From Bettongia penicillata ogilbyi (lineage: Eukaryota > Chordata > Mammalia > Diprotodontia > Potoroidae), in NCBI GenBank assembly GCA_023548195.1, contig JAJHZJ010000252.1:5557242-5621241 (forward strand): DNA of 64,000 bases, written 5' to 3'. The notes under the pieces are model-generated. The model was not told the origin of the DNA. It made no database searches and was given only the letters and a program-made list of their open reading frames with translations. The translations under genes and the position numbers were made by a program. This document shows, one piece after another, positions 32,640-45,910 of the stretch. The first letter of the stretch is position 1. Each line of letters opens with the position of its first letter.

Positions 32640-32876
32640 TGGTCTTCATGACTCATCAGTCATCCAGTGAACAGCTAGGAGCCCTCACCAGTCATCCTAT
32701 CTACATCTGGCCACTGGACCCAGATAGCTGGGGAGAAGAAAGTGGGGCTGTTGACTTTACATAGCTCCCCCCTCACTTAAATCCAATTCACATGCAAATC
32801 ATGGCATCACTTTCCTGATGTCACGGTCCTCTTCAAGAACAAAGTATAAATAACAAACAACAAGACCAATGAACAG
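32640..32876 (+). mobile_element. SINE with LINE-shared 3' tail (sense)
   Basis: 'ccactggacccagatagctg', 'agaagaaagtggggctgttg' and 'aatccaattcacatgcaaat' lead to the 3' tail 'gatgtcacggtcctcttcaa' and an AACAAACAACAA end. The tail matches the end of the LINE copies at 27284 and 53920. Confidence 0.75.
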
Positions 32877-33227
32877 TCTAATATCCAAGAAGTTCACCAA
32901 CGTGCTATCCTCAGGGTGATAAATTTTGGAGCCACAGCAATCCATAAACAGCATTCACTAAGGTATAGTAAGGTTGTGATTTGTTTCTCTGAAAGGACCA
33001 ACAAAATTATAGATCTTTGATGTACTGATGAATTCATCTATAAATGCTTCCCCTTGTGGCCTTAAGAAACTTACACATTTTTTCAAAATGCCCAATTAAA
33101 TGTTGGAAAAAAATCTTTATGCTCAAAGAACCTAGTCAAGATTGCTCATGTTATCTTGAGAATCTTTCCTTTTCTTACCTAGTAAACTTGATCATTGATC
33201 TAGCTGAGAATTCAAATGATTTCTTTT
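32877..33227. other. No recognised feature
   Basis: Unique-looking sequence. Confidence 0.4.
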
Positions 33228-34262
33228 GTACAAAAACCATAAACTAATAAAACTAGAAGCTGGTTTTATGGGGAAAAAATGATAAAATAGAAAAACCACT
33301 GGTTAATTTGACTCAAAAAAGGAAAGAAGAAAACCGAATTACTAGTATCAAAAATGACAGGGGTGAATTCACCACCAACAGAGGAAATTAAGACAATTAT
33401 TAGGAGTTATTTTGCCCAATTGTATGCCAATAAATTTGACAATCTAAATGAAATGGATGATTAGCTACAAAAATATCTCACCCAGATTAATAGAAGAAAT
33501 AAAATACTTAAATAGTCCAATCTTAGAAAAAGAAATTGAATAAGCCATCAATGAACTTCCTAAGAAAAATATCTCCAGGACCAGAAGGATTCACAAGCAA
33601 ATTCTACCAAACATTTACAAAACAATTAATTCCAATACTATATAAACTATTTGGAAAAGTAGTTGAAGAAAGAACCCTACCAAATTCCTTTTATGACACA
33701 AATGTGGTGCTGATACCCAAACCAGGAAGAGCTAAGATAGAGAAAGAAAATTATAGACCAATTTTCCTAACAAGTATTGAGGTAAAAATTTTAAATAAAA
33801 TACTAGCAAAGAGATTACAGCAATATAGCACAAGGATCACACACTATAACTAGGTGGAATTTATACCACAAATGCAGGTCTGGTTCAATATTAGGGAAAC
33901 AGTATAATTTACCACATCAATAACCAAACCAACAAAAATCATATGATTATCTCAACAGGTCCAGAAAAGTCTTTGACAAAATAAAGCACTCATTCCTATT
34001 AAAAAACACTAGAGAGCATAGGTATAAATGGAGCTTATTTCAAAATGATAAGCAATATTTATCCAAATGATTTCTTTCAATTATAGCTCTTTTACAAAAG
34101 TAGCAAACTACTCTTTGGCAGAATTTAAATATATGCCCAGAATTTTTTCAAAAACTAGAAAAATCCAAAATTGTAATATTATATGATAATGATTCTGTGA
34201 TACTTAGACCTTCATATTTCTTCTAAATGAAAAAAATTAAATTATGCAAAGTATAAAGGGCC
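33228..34262 (+). mobile_element. L1 ORF2 fragment (reverse transcriptase domain)
   Basis: The frame at 33536-33853 encodes a truncated RT segment with [33 protein letters not shown] and [12 protein letters not shown]. These are the fingers/palm motifs of L1 reverse transcriptase, in order. Upstream (about 33245-33530) the frame is broken but still reads as ORF2. Downstream, 'ggtctggttcaatattaggg' and 'tcatatgattatctcaacag' continue it to about 34000. The catalytic FADD-type box is not recovered. Confidence 0.85.
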
Positions 34263-36440
34263 TCTGCCACTAGATTCATTCATCCCTTCTCCATTACTTA
34301 ACATACATCTCATATAACTAACAAATATCTGCAGATAGTCAAAAATTGGTAGTATAGTTACATTTTTTTGCTAACTCGTAAACATCTTTAAAAAAAATTT
34401 TTCAGAACAGTAAAAAAGTAAGTCTATAAATGACTCATTTTTCAAACAAATACCCCCAAAGTCAACTAAGTGTTATTCATCAAAGTAGTCTCCAAAAAAG
34501 GTTGTGTATCTACTTCTACAACACTGAAAACATTTCTAGCTATTCTTTTTAACAGTGGTATTCAGATTCGGAGTTAGTCTCATTATCTCAATCACCCCAT
34601 TTTTCTGACCAAAAACTTAGCTTGATCCCCACTACATTCACCAAATTTGACTCAACATGACTTCTGGCATTTTGCAAAAAAATTAAATCTGCCCTGAAAA
34701 GGTGAGGTTTCACCATCACTGCAGATATTTATAATAATGTGCTTGATAAAGGCTCTTCAGAAAAGTCTAAAAGAGAAATTTTTTAAGTGTTTGGAGTAAC
34801 TTTTTAAAAGCAAAACTGGCAGTCTCATTGGAATGTATATCATCTCCCAAGATAGCTACTACTTTGAAAAGGACAATTCTCACCTGGAGATATAAGTTCA
34901 GTAACATTTGTGAATAAAAAAAAATGAACCCTATTACTTTATAGATATACCTTCCATGTCTACTATTATTACTATCCACTCTATTAACAAAACCAATTCA
35001 CCTTTATGAATTTTGATTTTCTCCTCTGTAAAATAAGGAGTCTGGAACTGAATATCTCTATGATTCAGCTTCTAATTTTCATTTTCATTGAAATGAAACT
35101 GAGTTCAAACAATTCCTTTTCTCAAAATAAAAAATACTTCAACCTTTCACTTCTCTTTTTGTATTATGTGTAGTTAGTGAAAAACCATAATGTTTACTTC
35201 TCAACATCTGAGTTCCTTTAAAAATATACTCCTGGCCATGTGGTCAAATGTTATGCATTTGCAATAATTTTCATCCTTCCTCAAATCATTTTTTGGTCAG
35301 CTTTAGAAGATTACCACTGTGATTTAATTAAGCTACCGCAGGTTGTAAGAATGTTCTATCAAGAAGGCAATTCTTTCTGCTTCATACAGACTACTATATC
35401 CAAAACAAAACATACCACTCAGGAATCAGAAGAGAACAAGTTAATTGACTAGAGGAAAATACTCCACCTTTTTTCTACCATCAGCTGGAAGATATAGTCA
35501 TAGATTTTATTTTTTCAGAGGGCAGAGGGCAAGTTTTCCTTACACCCCTGTGGAGACTGGTTAATATCACAGGCATGAGATTTTGATAAGAGATAAGACC
35601 ACCTGTTGAAATTTCAGCAAACCACAGGACATTGATAATGAATCAATAACCCTAGAGGAAAGCAATAAAACCCATATTCTAGGAGATTATCACACCTTCC
35701 AAAGCACTTCTTAACAATAATGGCACATATTCACAGAATACTCATTTCTAGATACCCGACTGAGGTTATGTCAATCTTTCCCCACTTCTGTGTTAAGAAT
35801 GTTTAATGGAAGTGTACTTCTCCAGCTAGGAAAGAGGAGGGGTAGGGATGGGAGTAGGGGTGGGAAGAAACAACACAGGTTCTTATATTGTTAAAATGTC
35901 TCAAAAAATCAGAATTAGTCTTCATAGAGGGACTTGGAAACATGTCTAAAAATATGGAAATTAAGCTAACCATTTCAGTTTTGTTTATTTTATAAATTTC
36001 TGGAATAAGTTGACATTCACATGGATTGTTTTGCTAAATTACTTTAGCCTAACTGTAATAGTCACATCAGTGGCACCTGATCAACCTTCTCATCCTGTAA
36101 ATAACTAGCAGATTACATATACAAATGCAGATATTGTTCCTGGTAGAGAAAAAGTTCAAAAGTCTTATTTCAGTCTCCAGTAGAATACCCTGCACATCAC
36201 AGAGCAAAGGGAAACCATCAAAGAGAAGGATTGAAGTAAATCTTAGGTCTCTGAGCCCACTTTCCGATACTGTTTAGAACGTTAAGAGTTGGTGGGGGGT
36301 TTGAGGTGTGGCTTAAAAATGACTTTCTTTCTCTTCACTTGAATAGAATACTGGGATATTTGAAGATACAGGGGGCATAGTGAAACATAACAGCATCATG
36401 CCTAAGGATTCGACATTCCCTGTTTTGTTTTTCAACCTAA
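34263..36440. other. Mostly unique sequence, no gene seen
   Basis: The longest stretch (about 2.2 kb) with no repeat that I recognise. The frame at 35240-35452 has no motif. A G-rich patch 'ggggtagggatgggagtagg' lies near 35840. Being unique-like and close to the CpG-rich island makes it a place where regulatory DNA could sit. I have no direct sign of that. Confidence 0.4.
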
Positions 36441-36453
36441 CTTCCATCTCATC

Positions 36454-37500
<1,047 letters not shown>

Positions 37501-37960
37501 TTGAGCAAAGTGAACCAAAAGACAGCACCTAGGACTTGAGAAGACTAGAAGGATGGGTTGAGGAACCAGCAATAAACCATTCCTTTCAAGCATTTCTGGG
37601 CTACCTGCAAGTTAGTTTGAAAGTTTTACCTTGGAGAGTGAAAGGAGGTCAGTGAAAGCTGGTCACTAGAGGACCTGGAGTTAAATGGTAATGGGGTCTT
37701 CAGAGCATGAGGAAGGTGTTGGGAAATGTCTGTCTAGCATCAGTTTGTTTGCATTTTACAGAACAGCAGGGACCTGGCACATGGAAAATTACTCTATTCG
37801 GATTTGTAGACTTTGCAGACTGATAAAGATGTCAGGGAAATGACGTGGAACCACAGAAGTTGAGAGCTGAGACATCATCAACAATCTAGGCCAAATTATA
37901 CTTGGAAGGAATCACTTCTATAACATTCCCCAAAAGCCTTGGCTTGAATACCCCTCTCTC
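37501..37960. other. No recognised feature; faint SINE-like patch at 37856-37930
   Basis: 'accacagaagttgagagctg' resembles the start of reversed THER copies, but the rest is too diverged to call. Confidence 0.35.
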
Positions 37961-37961
37961 T

Positions 37962-39368
37962 ATTCAGTCAGTCAATAACCACTTATTAAATGCCTAGTGT
38001 ATGCCGTGCACTGTGTTTTGGAGATACAAAAAAAAAAGCAAACATAGTTCATGATCTAAGAAGCTCACAATCTAAGGGAGAGAACACATGGAAATAACAA
38101 TGTACAAAAAGACAATATATGAGATAAAATGGAAATAAATTAATAGAAAAAAGGCACTGGAATTAAAAGAGAATGAGACAGGTTTTCCAGACAGCAGGGT
38201 TTTAAGCAGAGATTTGAAAGAAGCCAGGGAAATTGGAAGGTTGAGCTGACAAAAGAGAACATTCTAGGTTGACATGAAAGGCAGTTAAGGAAAATTCTCA
38301 GAATCGGACTGTAGTCTTATTTGAGGAACATCATTGAAGGTCATCTCAGAGTATGTGTGGGTGCAAGAGAGCTGTAAGATTTTAAAAGACTGGAAAGATG
38401 GGGAGAGACACAGAAGAGCTTTGAAGGCCAAATAGAGGCTTTTGTCTTTGATCTTCAAGGTGATAGGGAGCCACTAGAGTTTACTGAATAGGAAAGGAGA
38501 CATGGTCAGATTTGTGCTTTGGGAACATCACTTTGACCTGAGTGATGGATGAAAAGAGTTGTAGCAGGTAGACCAATCAACAGGCTATTTCTATTAACTG
38601 GGCATGAAGCAACAAAAGCCTTTACCACAATTTAAAGTATTAGAGAAGAGAAAGGGATACATGGAAGAAGTGATATGAAGATAAAAATCAACAGACTTTG
38701 GAAACAGATTGAATATGGGAGGATAAGAGAGTGAGGGATCAATGATAACACCTAGGCTGTAAGCCTGAGTGACTAAGGATGGTGGCTCCTTCAACAGCGA
38801 TAGGGAAGTTAGGGAGAGAGAAGGGTATTAGGGTCAAGGATAATGAGTTCAATTTTAGGACATGTTGAGTTTAAAATGTTTAGGGGACATTCAACGTGAG
38901 ATGTCCAATGGGCAGGTGGAAATGTGAGATTGGAGGTTCTTGGAGAAGTTAGGGTTGGTTAAATAGATTTGAGAATCATTAGCATAGAGATGATAATTGA
39001 ATCAATGGGAGCTAATGAGATTACTAAGTGAAATAATATAGATAGAGGGAAAAGAGAAGGTGACTCCTAGGACAAAATTTTGTAGGACACCCATGACAGG
39101 AAGGTATAAGTTGAATGATGATCCAGCAAAGAAGTCTGAGAAGAAATGGTCATATAAGTATAAGATCCAAGAGAAAGTAGTGTCATGAAAACCTAGAAAA
39201 AAGGGAGTATCAAGAAATGATTGATAGTGTCAAAGCCTAAGGAAGTCAGGAAGAATGAAGATGGAGAAAAGGTCATTAGATTTAGCACTTAAGAAATTGT
39301 TAGTAACTTTGGAGAGAGCAGTTTTAATAGAATCATGAGAATGGAACCCAGACTGTAGCAAGTTAAGG
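37962..39368 (-). mobile_element. L2 LINE, long antisense copy (ORF2 3' half to 3' tail)
   Basis: The plus strand starts with the reverse tail ('cacttattaaatgcctagtg', 'gaagctcacaatctaaggga'). It goes on through 'gaagagctttgaaggccaaa', 'atagggagccactagagttt', 'gacatggtcagatttgtgct', 'gagttcaattttaggacatg' and 'cttaagaaattgttagtaac'. Read on the minus strand this is L2 ORF2 (endonuclease/RT tail) in order, about 1.4 kb. Every frame is broken. Confidence 0.85.
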
Positions 39369-39535
39369 GGAGGGAGGGAGGGAGGGAGGGAGGGAGGGAG
39401 AGAGGCAGACAGACAGACAGAGACAGAGAAAGAAGTAGAAGAAGAAGATGGAGAAGAACAAGGAGAAAGAGAAGTAGGAAGAGGAGGAGGAGATGGAGAA
39501 AGAGGAGAAGAAGGAGAAGGAGGGGGAGTAAAAGG
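39369..39535 (+). repeat. Purine-rich tract (GGGA, GACA, GAAGGA)
   Basis: GGGA units, then GACA, then A/G-rich sequence with GAA/GGA triplets. The minus frame is poly-Leu and not a gene. Confidence 0.95.
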
Positions 39536-39719
39536 AAGAGAAGAGCTCTCTTACACAAAACAGGCTTTCAAATACTTAAAGACAGATATTATGTGCCCCC
39601 AGTTTCTCTTTTCTAGGATATGAACCTCACCCCTATCAAATCAAATTGTGGCGTGAACAACATCAAACCTTCCCACCATGCCTAGTAAGAAATGGCATGA
39701 GGAAAAAGGGCAAGAAGAA

Positions 39720-39895
39720 AGTATAGGTCAGTTAGTCTGACCATCTCATTTCTTAGTTGAAGAATCCAAGGCTCAGATAAATTATATATGACTTTTCCAA
39801 TGATGTTCATGTAAACAGTAGAGGAAGGATTTGAACTAAATTACAGATAGACAGTGCGTTGTTCTTTCCTCTGTACTACCTTAGGACAGCAATAG
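39720..39895 (-). mobile_element. THER-like SINE, antisense
   Basis: 'cagttagtctgaccatctca', 'tgaagaatccaaggctcaga' and 'agaggaaggatttgaactaa' in reverse-MIR order. Confidence 0.55.
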
Positions 39896-39898
39896 ATG

Positions 39899-39907
<9 letters not shown>

Positions 39908-39936
<29 letters not shown>
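39908..39936 (+). repeat. (AC)n microsatellite
   Basis: About 14 AC units. Confidence 0.95.
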
Positions 39937-39938
<2 letters not shown>

Positions 39939-40088
39939 ACGTGTCAGCAACAGAAGATAAAATTTCAGGAAGGAAGGAGTTCGGCCCATCCTGAACTATC
40001 ACTCATAGCATTATTTTGCTATTTAATTTTCATGAAATCAACACCCACACAATTTTGACATGCCAGCTAATACTTAAGCCTTCCCCCT

Positions 40089-40412
40089 CTATAATTTCCT
40101 CTTCTTTTGCCATATACTGTATTGCCATTCCCAAATCCTAAAACCTTTGAGTTTTTCAAACTGTAATTTGTCTCTAACCTTTCCATCCTCCACACTAATT
40201 TTTAAAAATTTTCTTTGCTCTGAGTTTCTCCTTACTTTTCTATGTCTGCCCTGCTGTTCTGTTTTTGGGTCAGCTCCCATAGCACTACTGAAAGTTTTAG
40301 CTTTCTGTAGCTTGAACGGCACATGGGATTCCCCTATGATACTAGAAGAACAAGAGATGGGTGCATTGCATAGACGGCCATGGAAAGACATAGACAGAGG
40401 ATGAGAAGGCAT
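40089..40412 (-). CDS. Unrecognised 107-residue frame, probably not a gene
   Basis: The minus frame runs from an ATG at 40412. It is basic and polar (Q/R/K-rich around residues 45-70) and has no repeat signature. I do not recognise it. A lone 107-codon frame in 64 kb is expected by chance, and no splice-site pair or promoter is evident. It may be a retrocopy of an unknown transcript. Confidence 0.12.
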   Translation of the reverse strand: MPSHPLSMSFHGRLCNAPISCSSSIIGESHVPFKLQKAKTFSSAMGADPKTEQQGRHRKVRRNSEQRKFLKISVEDGKVRDKLQFEKLKGFRIWEWQYSIWQKKRKL

Positions 40413-40539
40413 GGAAGAACTGAGTGGCTGGGGGAGGAAGCTGCCACTTTCAATTATGAATCCTTAAAAATAGTAAAATTACTACCATAGAGGGACAAAA
40501 TTCATCACAATCTAAGAAATTTGGGGGGGAATTATTAGA

Positions 40540-40602
40540 GAAAATAACACAGTGCCTGGCACATTGTAGGTAGGCTCTCAAATATTGATTTATTGGTTGA
40601 TA
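40540..40602 (+). repeat. L2-type 3' tail
   Basis: 'cagtgcctggcacattgtag' followed by 'gctctcaaatattgatttat'. Confidence 0.75.
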
Positions 40603-40849
40603 GAAAATCTTGAATTATAATTCTGTGAAGCTTTATCCCTAGGGACCATTTAATGGCTCTTTCCAAGACCCTCCTGGCTTTAGAGTGATTATCAGTAGTT
40701 AACTGTTGCTCTTTCCCTCCCAGCTTGATTTACTTTTTTTTTCTTTCTTTTGCTCATTAAAGGGGCCATTACCTGATTACTTCTTAAGGAGGCCTATTCA
40801 CTGAATGAGCATTACCTCTGAGTACCTGAATGGGTCAAGGTCTACTATT
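40603..40849. other. No recognised feature
   Basis: T-rich sequence. The next SINE may begin a little earlier than I set it. Confidence 0.35.
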
Positions 40850-41040
40850 GCATCCTGGGCCTTCTCCAGTCATCCTGATGAATATCTATCTGGTCACTGG
40901 ACCCAGGTGACTCAGGAGAGGAAAGTGAGGTTGGGGACCTTGTACAGCCCTCCCTCACTCAAAACTAGGTCCAGTGAAAGTCATGTCATTATTTCTTGGA
41001 TGTCATGGTCTTCTTTGAAAACAAAGGACAAACACAGACA
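40850..41040 (+). mobile_element. SINE with LINE-shared 3' tail (sense)
   Basis: 'ccagtcatcctgatgaatat', 'ggtcactggacccaggtgac' and 'gtacagccctccctcactca', then the tail 'tggatgtcatggtcttcttt' and 'gaaaacaaaggacaaacaca'. The tail runs into a CAGA microsatellite (41034-41055). Confidence 0.85.
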
Positions 41041-41055
41041 GGCAGACAGACAGAT

Positions 41056-41325
41056 CCCTAGGACTGCACTGTTCTCATTCACAGACAATCTTGTATACTA
41101 CAGAAACATATATCATATATGTAAAAAATCATATATAGTAAAAATGATGAATTTTTGCTTCCTTATTTTTGTGTAGACAAGCTATGTATCTGGTTATATA
41201 CTTGATGTAGTAGTGTAGAGACCGCTAGGCATATAGAGACTGGACCTAAGCTTGCATTATTGTAGGGAATTCCCATGAGAAATCTCCCTTTTTCAATGTG
41301 ACACCTTCTCTGCAACTTATAGTCT
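41056..41325. other. No recognised feature
   Basis: AT-rich sequence. Confidence 0.4.
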
Positions 41326-41329
41326 TGGA

Positions 41330-41452
41330 CAGTTTTCTAGAGCACTGAGAGGTTAGTTGATTTTCTCCAATGTCATGGCGAGTATGTGTCAAAAGGAGAA
41401 CTTGAATCCAGATCTTCTTGGCTTGCTCTCTATCCACTTTGCCATGATTCTA
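41330..41452 (-). mobile_element. MIR/CORE-SINE fragment, antisense
   Basis: 'agcactgagaggttagttga', 'aggagaacttgaatccagat' and 'ctctatccactttgccatg' in reverse order. Confidence 0.65.
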
Positions 41453-41974
41453 CTTTTTTAAAATGTAGCCGTGTACCTAGATGACAATACAGTTAGAAGC
41501 ATCATCTTCAAACATGAAGAGTAGTATTCATGTGAAAGGTGGTAACCCTTGGCAGTTCACCTACATGGGGCATAAATATGACTCAGGATTCTAAGAGAGG
41601 CAGTTGCTGAGATGAGTTTCCTTTGGAGTTCTGTATGGAGACCATAGTTGCTCATTTGTACGATCATTGGCAAAGGAACATTAGCCTGAATGGAGAGCAT
41701 AGCCTACACCCATGATCTGGATGTAAAGGATCAGAGAATTTTAAGTTTATAACTGGGAAAATTCAGGCAGTGCTGAGAACTGTTCTATGATTAGGAGGCA
41801 AATGTAGCTTACCTGATTATAGATAGAAAAATGAGTTTCATTAGTAGCCATTAGCTAACATTGGGTCTAACACAGCCTAGATGCTGAACCATGCAAATTT
41901 TCACAAGAAAGAAAGGGAGAAGCAAAAAAAAAATCTCAGAATTGTGTTAAAGAGAGACTATATCCTAATTCCAA
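41453..41974. other. No recognised feature
   Basis: Unique-looking DNA. Confidence 0.4.
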
Positions 41975-42238
41975 GGAATTTAGAAGGCACAATAGAGAGA
42001 GTGGTGGATAAAAAGTCATGGAGATCTGAGTTCAAATCCTATCTCATAAGTTTATTAGTTGTGCGACTCTAGGCAAGTCATTTAACTTCTCTCAACTTGT
42101 TTCTTCATATTTGAAATGGAGATAATAATAGTGTCTACCTCATAGGGAACTTGGAAAGGTCAAATGAGATAATCTATGTGAAGTGCTCTGAAAATGTTAA
42201 AGTACCATGTAAATATTCTAGCTATTATTGTTAACTCT
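41975..42238 (+). mobile_element. MIR-like CORE-SINE (sense), nearly full length
   Basis: 'tagaaggcacaatagagaga', 'tgagttcaaatcctatctca', 'tgtgcgactctaggcaagtc', 'atttgaaatggagataataa' and 'tcaaatgagataatctatgt' in order, ending 'tctagctattattgtt'. Confidence 0.85.
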
Positions 42239-42309
42239 CAATGCATTGTAACTTGTTACTGGGTGGCTGCTGGACAATGACAAGCTGTTGTATTCTTTAT
42301 TACCATCTA

Positions 42310-44190
42310 CTTCTAAGAAAGATAGACTCTCCTCTCCTCTCTAGGATTGTGAGACCCTACACTTCCTTGACTCTCTTCCTACCTATATTACTTCTCCTTG
42401 TCAATCTCCTTTGCTGGATCTTTATCCAGGTCAGGGACCCTCATCATGAGTGTCCCTTGAGGCTCTGTCCTGGCCCCTCTTCTCTCTATATACTATTCCA
42501 CTTGCTGATTTCATGGGCTCCCACAGGTTCAATTTTTCTCCCTGTCCTGATGATTCTCAAATCTACTCATCCATCCCAATCACTCTGTTGTCCTCCAGTC
42601 TCAGATACCCTTCTGCCTATTGGACCTCTCGATTTGGATGTCCTCTAAACATCTTAAACTTAACATCCCAAACTGAACTCATAATCTTTCCCTAAAACTC
42701 TCCTCTCTTTCAAAATTTCCTTTTAATTTGAGTGGTGCTACCATTGTTCCAGTTCCCCAGGCTCACAACTGAGGAATTATTCTTTACTGACTTTCTCACT
42801 CCCCATATCCAATCTGTTACCAAGGCCTATACAGCCTATCTTATAAATGCCCTCTTTCTTTCCTCTGACACTGACACCACCCTGGTACAGGTCCACATCA
42901 CGTCATGCCTAAACATTGAAGTAGCCTGCTGATGGGTCTCTTTGCCTCAGCCTTCTCTTCACTCCATCCTCCATCCAGCTATCAAAGTGATCTTCCTAAA
43001 TTTCACTTCTAACCATGTCAACCTCTACTCATAAACTTCAGTGACTCCCTATCACTTGAAGAACAAATATAGTGACAATCAAAGCTTGTCATAACCTGCC
43101 CTTCCTCCCCTACCTTTCCAGCCTTTTTAAACTGTTATATGTAAAATTTAACAAAAAGTTAAACTGCGGCAATTCTCTCCAAGCAAGATAACAGTTTATT
43201 CATAGGACATGGTACCTTTTAATGAAAAAAATAGTCAATGGCTCTGGCTCTGGCCAAAGAGCAATAGGACAACTTCCCTTTTATAGGTTTTGGGGAGTAG
43301 AGAACAACGAACACTGAGTAGAGAGAAACAGGACTGGTTAAATAAATGAGACATGGGAAACAATATAATTGACTGGAAGTTTGGTAGTGAGGAGCTTGCA
43401 TCAATCTCCTTCTTCCCACCCACCCCCAATTCTATCTACCCCCTCACCTTGACTGAGAAGTGTTCATTGTTTGAGTCCACCTACAACAGTGGCCTAAACT
43501 TTGTGGATAGCAAACCAGACATCCTTGAAGAATAACTTGGTGGTGTAAAGATAATAAGCCCAACTTCCATATAGCAAACTTCATCCCTCAAGGTTGGCTA
43601 AATTCCTTGAGACAAGAAATGAATAGTGAGGAGCAGGAGAACTGAATTCCTAAACTTAACCCATTCTAGGTCAGCTGAATCTGAATTTAGTTCAGAGACA
43701 GAGACCTGTGACTAAAGCAGTTACAGGGTGAAATCAATTAATTGTAAATGAGATAAAAAAGAAAATGGTACAGTATCAATCTTGGTCATTTTAACTCTAC
43801 CCTACTCCATACCCCTCACATATTCTCTAATACTGGCCTCCTTGCTATTTCTCAGAGAAGAAGCTCCATATGTTAGCACTGGGCATTTTCATCGGATATC
43901 TATGCCTGGGATTCCCCTCCTTCCTCATCTCCACTTCCTGATTTTCTTTGAGTCCCAGTAACTTCCACCTTGTACAAGAAGCCTTTCCAATTCATTCCCC
44001 TTTCATTGTAATTTTTTCTGTTGATTCTTTCTTATTTATCCTGTAAATACCAAGTTTGTACATAGTTGTTTGCCTGTTGTCTCCCTTATTAGACTGTGAG
44101 CTCCTTGAGAGGACGTTTACCTTTTATAGGATTTCCAATGCTTAGCACAGTGCCTGGCACATATATACGGATTGACTCTATCATAATTTG
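42310..44190 (+). mobile_element. L2 LINE, ORF2 to 3' tail (sense), interrupted
   Basis: Steps such as 'ctcctttgctggatctttat', 'gaggctctgtcctggcccct', 'gatttcatgggctcccacag', 'atcttaaacttaacatccca' and 'gtgatcttcctaaatttcac' follow L2 ORF2. After an insertion (43133-43788) it resumes with 'tactggcctccttgctattt', 'ggcattttcatcggatatct' and 'ttgttt..ctgttgtctccc'. It ends 'cacagtgcctggcacatat' near 44165. Frames are broken. Confidence 0.85.
43133..43788. mobile_element. LTR-like insertion inside L2
   Basis: A 656-bp block interrupts otherwise continuous L2 sequence. It starts TG ('tgttatatgtaaaattta') and ends CA ('tcaatcttggtca'). It is flanked by 'ttttaaac' and 'ttttaact', which fit a short imperfect target duplication. 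No coding sequence is present. A solo endogenous-retrovirus LTR is the simplest reading, but I match no named LTR family. The short frames inside are not genes. Confidence 0.4.
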
Positions 44191-44392
44191 GTGCTGAGAA
44201 CTATCAAAGATCACATCTCTAGTGTACTTCATGTTTGGAAGTCATGCTTCTTCTACACACATCATAGTGTGTGGCTACATTTGAAGGGAATATATAAGCA
44301 GGACATATATCATCCAGAACAATATAGCAGAAACAAAGAGAAAACAAAAGATATTTCTCTGTATTGTTGACTGTTGCTGCTATAAGGTAGAA

Positions 44393-44962
44393 AAGAAGAA
44401 TCCTGAGGTATATGATTATAATGGAATATTATTATGCTATAAGAAATGATGAGCAGGAAGATTTCAGAAAAACCTGGGAAGACTTACATGAACTGATGCT
44501 GAGTAAAGTAAGCAGAACCAGGAGTACATTGTTCACAGTAACAGCCACGTTGTGCAATGACCAGCTTTAAATGGCTTAGCTGTCTTCAGCAATGCAAAGA
44601 TCTAAAACAGCTCCAAAAGACTCATGATGGAAAATGCTATCCACATCCAGAAAAAGAACCATGGAGTCTGAATGCAAATGGAAGCATATGTTTTGCTCTT
44701 TTCTTGTTGTTTTGTTTCTTCTTTCTCATGGTTCCTCACATTGATTTAATTCTCCTTTACAACATGACTAATCTGGAAAATGTTTAATATGAATGTATAT
44801 GAAGAGCCTATATCAGATAGTCTGTCCAATATATCAGATAGCTGTCTTGGGGATGGGAAACGGGAGGGAACATGAGAAAATTTGAAACTCAAAATTTATG
44901 GAAGTGAATGTTGAAAACTAAAAATAACTTATTTAATTTAAACAAAAATAAGAAGAATCCTG
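44393..44962 (+). mobile_element. 5'-truncated L1 with 13-bp target duplication
   Basis: The body (44406-44949) reads 'gtatatgattataatggaat', 'aatgatgagcaggaagattt', 'acttacatgaactgatgctg', 'gactcatgatggaaaatgct' and 'caaaatttatggaagtgaat', with an A-rich end. The flanks 44393-44405 and 44950-44962 are both 'aagaagaatcctg'. This is only the last 540 bp of L1, including the ORF2 end and 3' UTR. Confidence 0.9.
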
Positions 44963-45714
44963 CCAGAAAAGCAAAGATGGAGAGGTTTTGCCACCTTCAA
45001 AATAAAGGTCACTGCCTCTCTACCAAAGTAAGCCCATCTGAGCTCAGGAAAAACTTGGAAGCAGAGCATCACAGAAGCGTAATGGATCATCTATTCCAGC
45101 TGAAATGCTAAGTTAAGCACAGTGTAGATCAGTTCACCATTTCTTCAAAGCAAAAGCTGCATTCATCAAGGAACTTTTAAGGGCAATTACTGAGTCAGAA
45201 AGAGGGTCCAAAGTCCACCATTCTAGAGCTGTATACTCCCTACATGTATTCTGTACCAGTCATGAACTTAGGGCTTCTGCTCACTCTCCTCATGTGTGCT
45301 ATATGCACTGGTAGGGGAGTGTAATTGAGGCTAGTGGATAAATATTAAGTGTTTACATTTTTGGTAAGTTTTTTTTAAATTAAGTTTATTATCAGTGACT
45401 AACTTGCTAGTGGAAAAATACTCTTGTGAGGACTAATGAGCAATGGTTTTGGTGTGAATAGTTACCCACAAGAGATGTTCCTAGAACCTCGAGAGTTAAA
45501 GAAATAGCTGAGTGACTGCCTTTTGAGAAAGAGGGGCTAAGTTAAAGCGTATGCAGATGAGATGATTAGAAGAAAGAGATACTGGAAAAGGTTAGGAATT
45601 GGTGCCATACTACAGGCTACATATAGATGCTATATTTTCTATGTGAATAGATTTGTGTTATTTTACAAGTACATAAAAGATCTGTGATTTCATAAGGATG
45701 GGGAATGTCTTTAT
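44963..45714. other. No recognised feature
   Basis: Unique-looking sequence. Confidence 0.4.
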
Positions 45715-45822
45715 ATACTAAGTCCCAGGGAGCTTACTGAGGCACAAAGAACATTGAGTTTAAGTGAATTGACCAAGACCATAGCTAACAAGTATGAACA
45801 CTGAGCCCAAGTTATCAACTGA
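45715..45822 (-). mobile_element. MIR-type fragment, antisense
   Basis: 'gagcttactgaggcacaaag', 'gtttaagtgaattgaccaag' and 'accatagctaacaagtatga' in reverse-MIR order. Confidence 0.6.
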
Positions 45823-45845
45823 CCAAGCTTATAAATTATATACAG

Positions 45846-45910
45846 TAATCAATCAACTAGAATTGATTAAGCATCTATTTGTTAGACACTATATTAAATT
45901 CTGGACATTT
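45846..45910 (-). repeat. L2-type tail, antisense
   Basis: 'tagaattgattaagcatcta' and 'gttagacactatattaaatt' resemble the reversed tail. Confidence 0.5.

Noticed and set aside
42241..42648. 135-residue hydrophobic frame resembling a membrane protein
   Set aside because: It overlaps L2 ORF2 sequence in the wrong frame.
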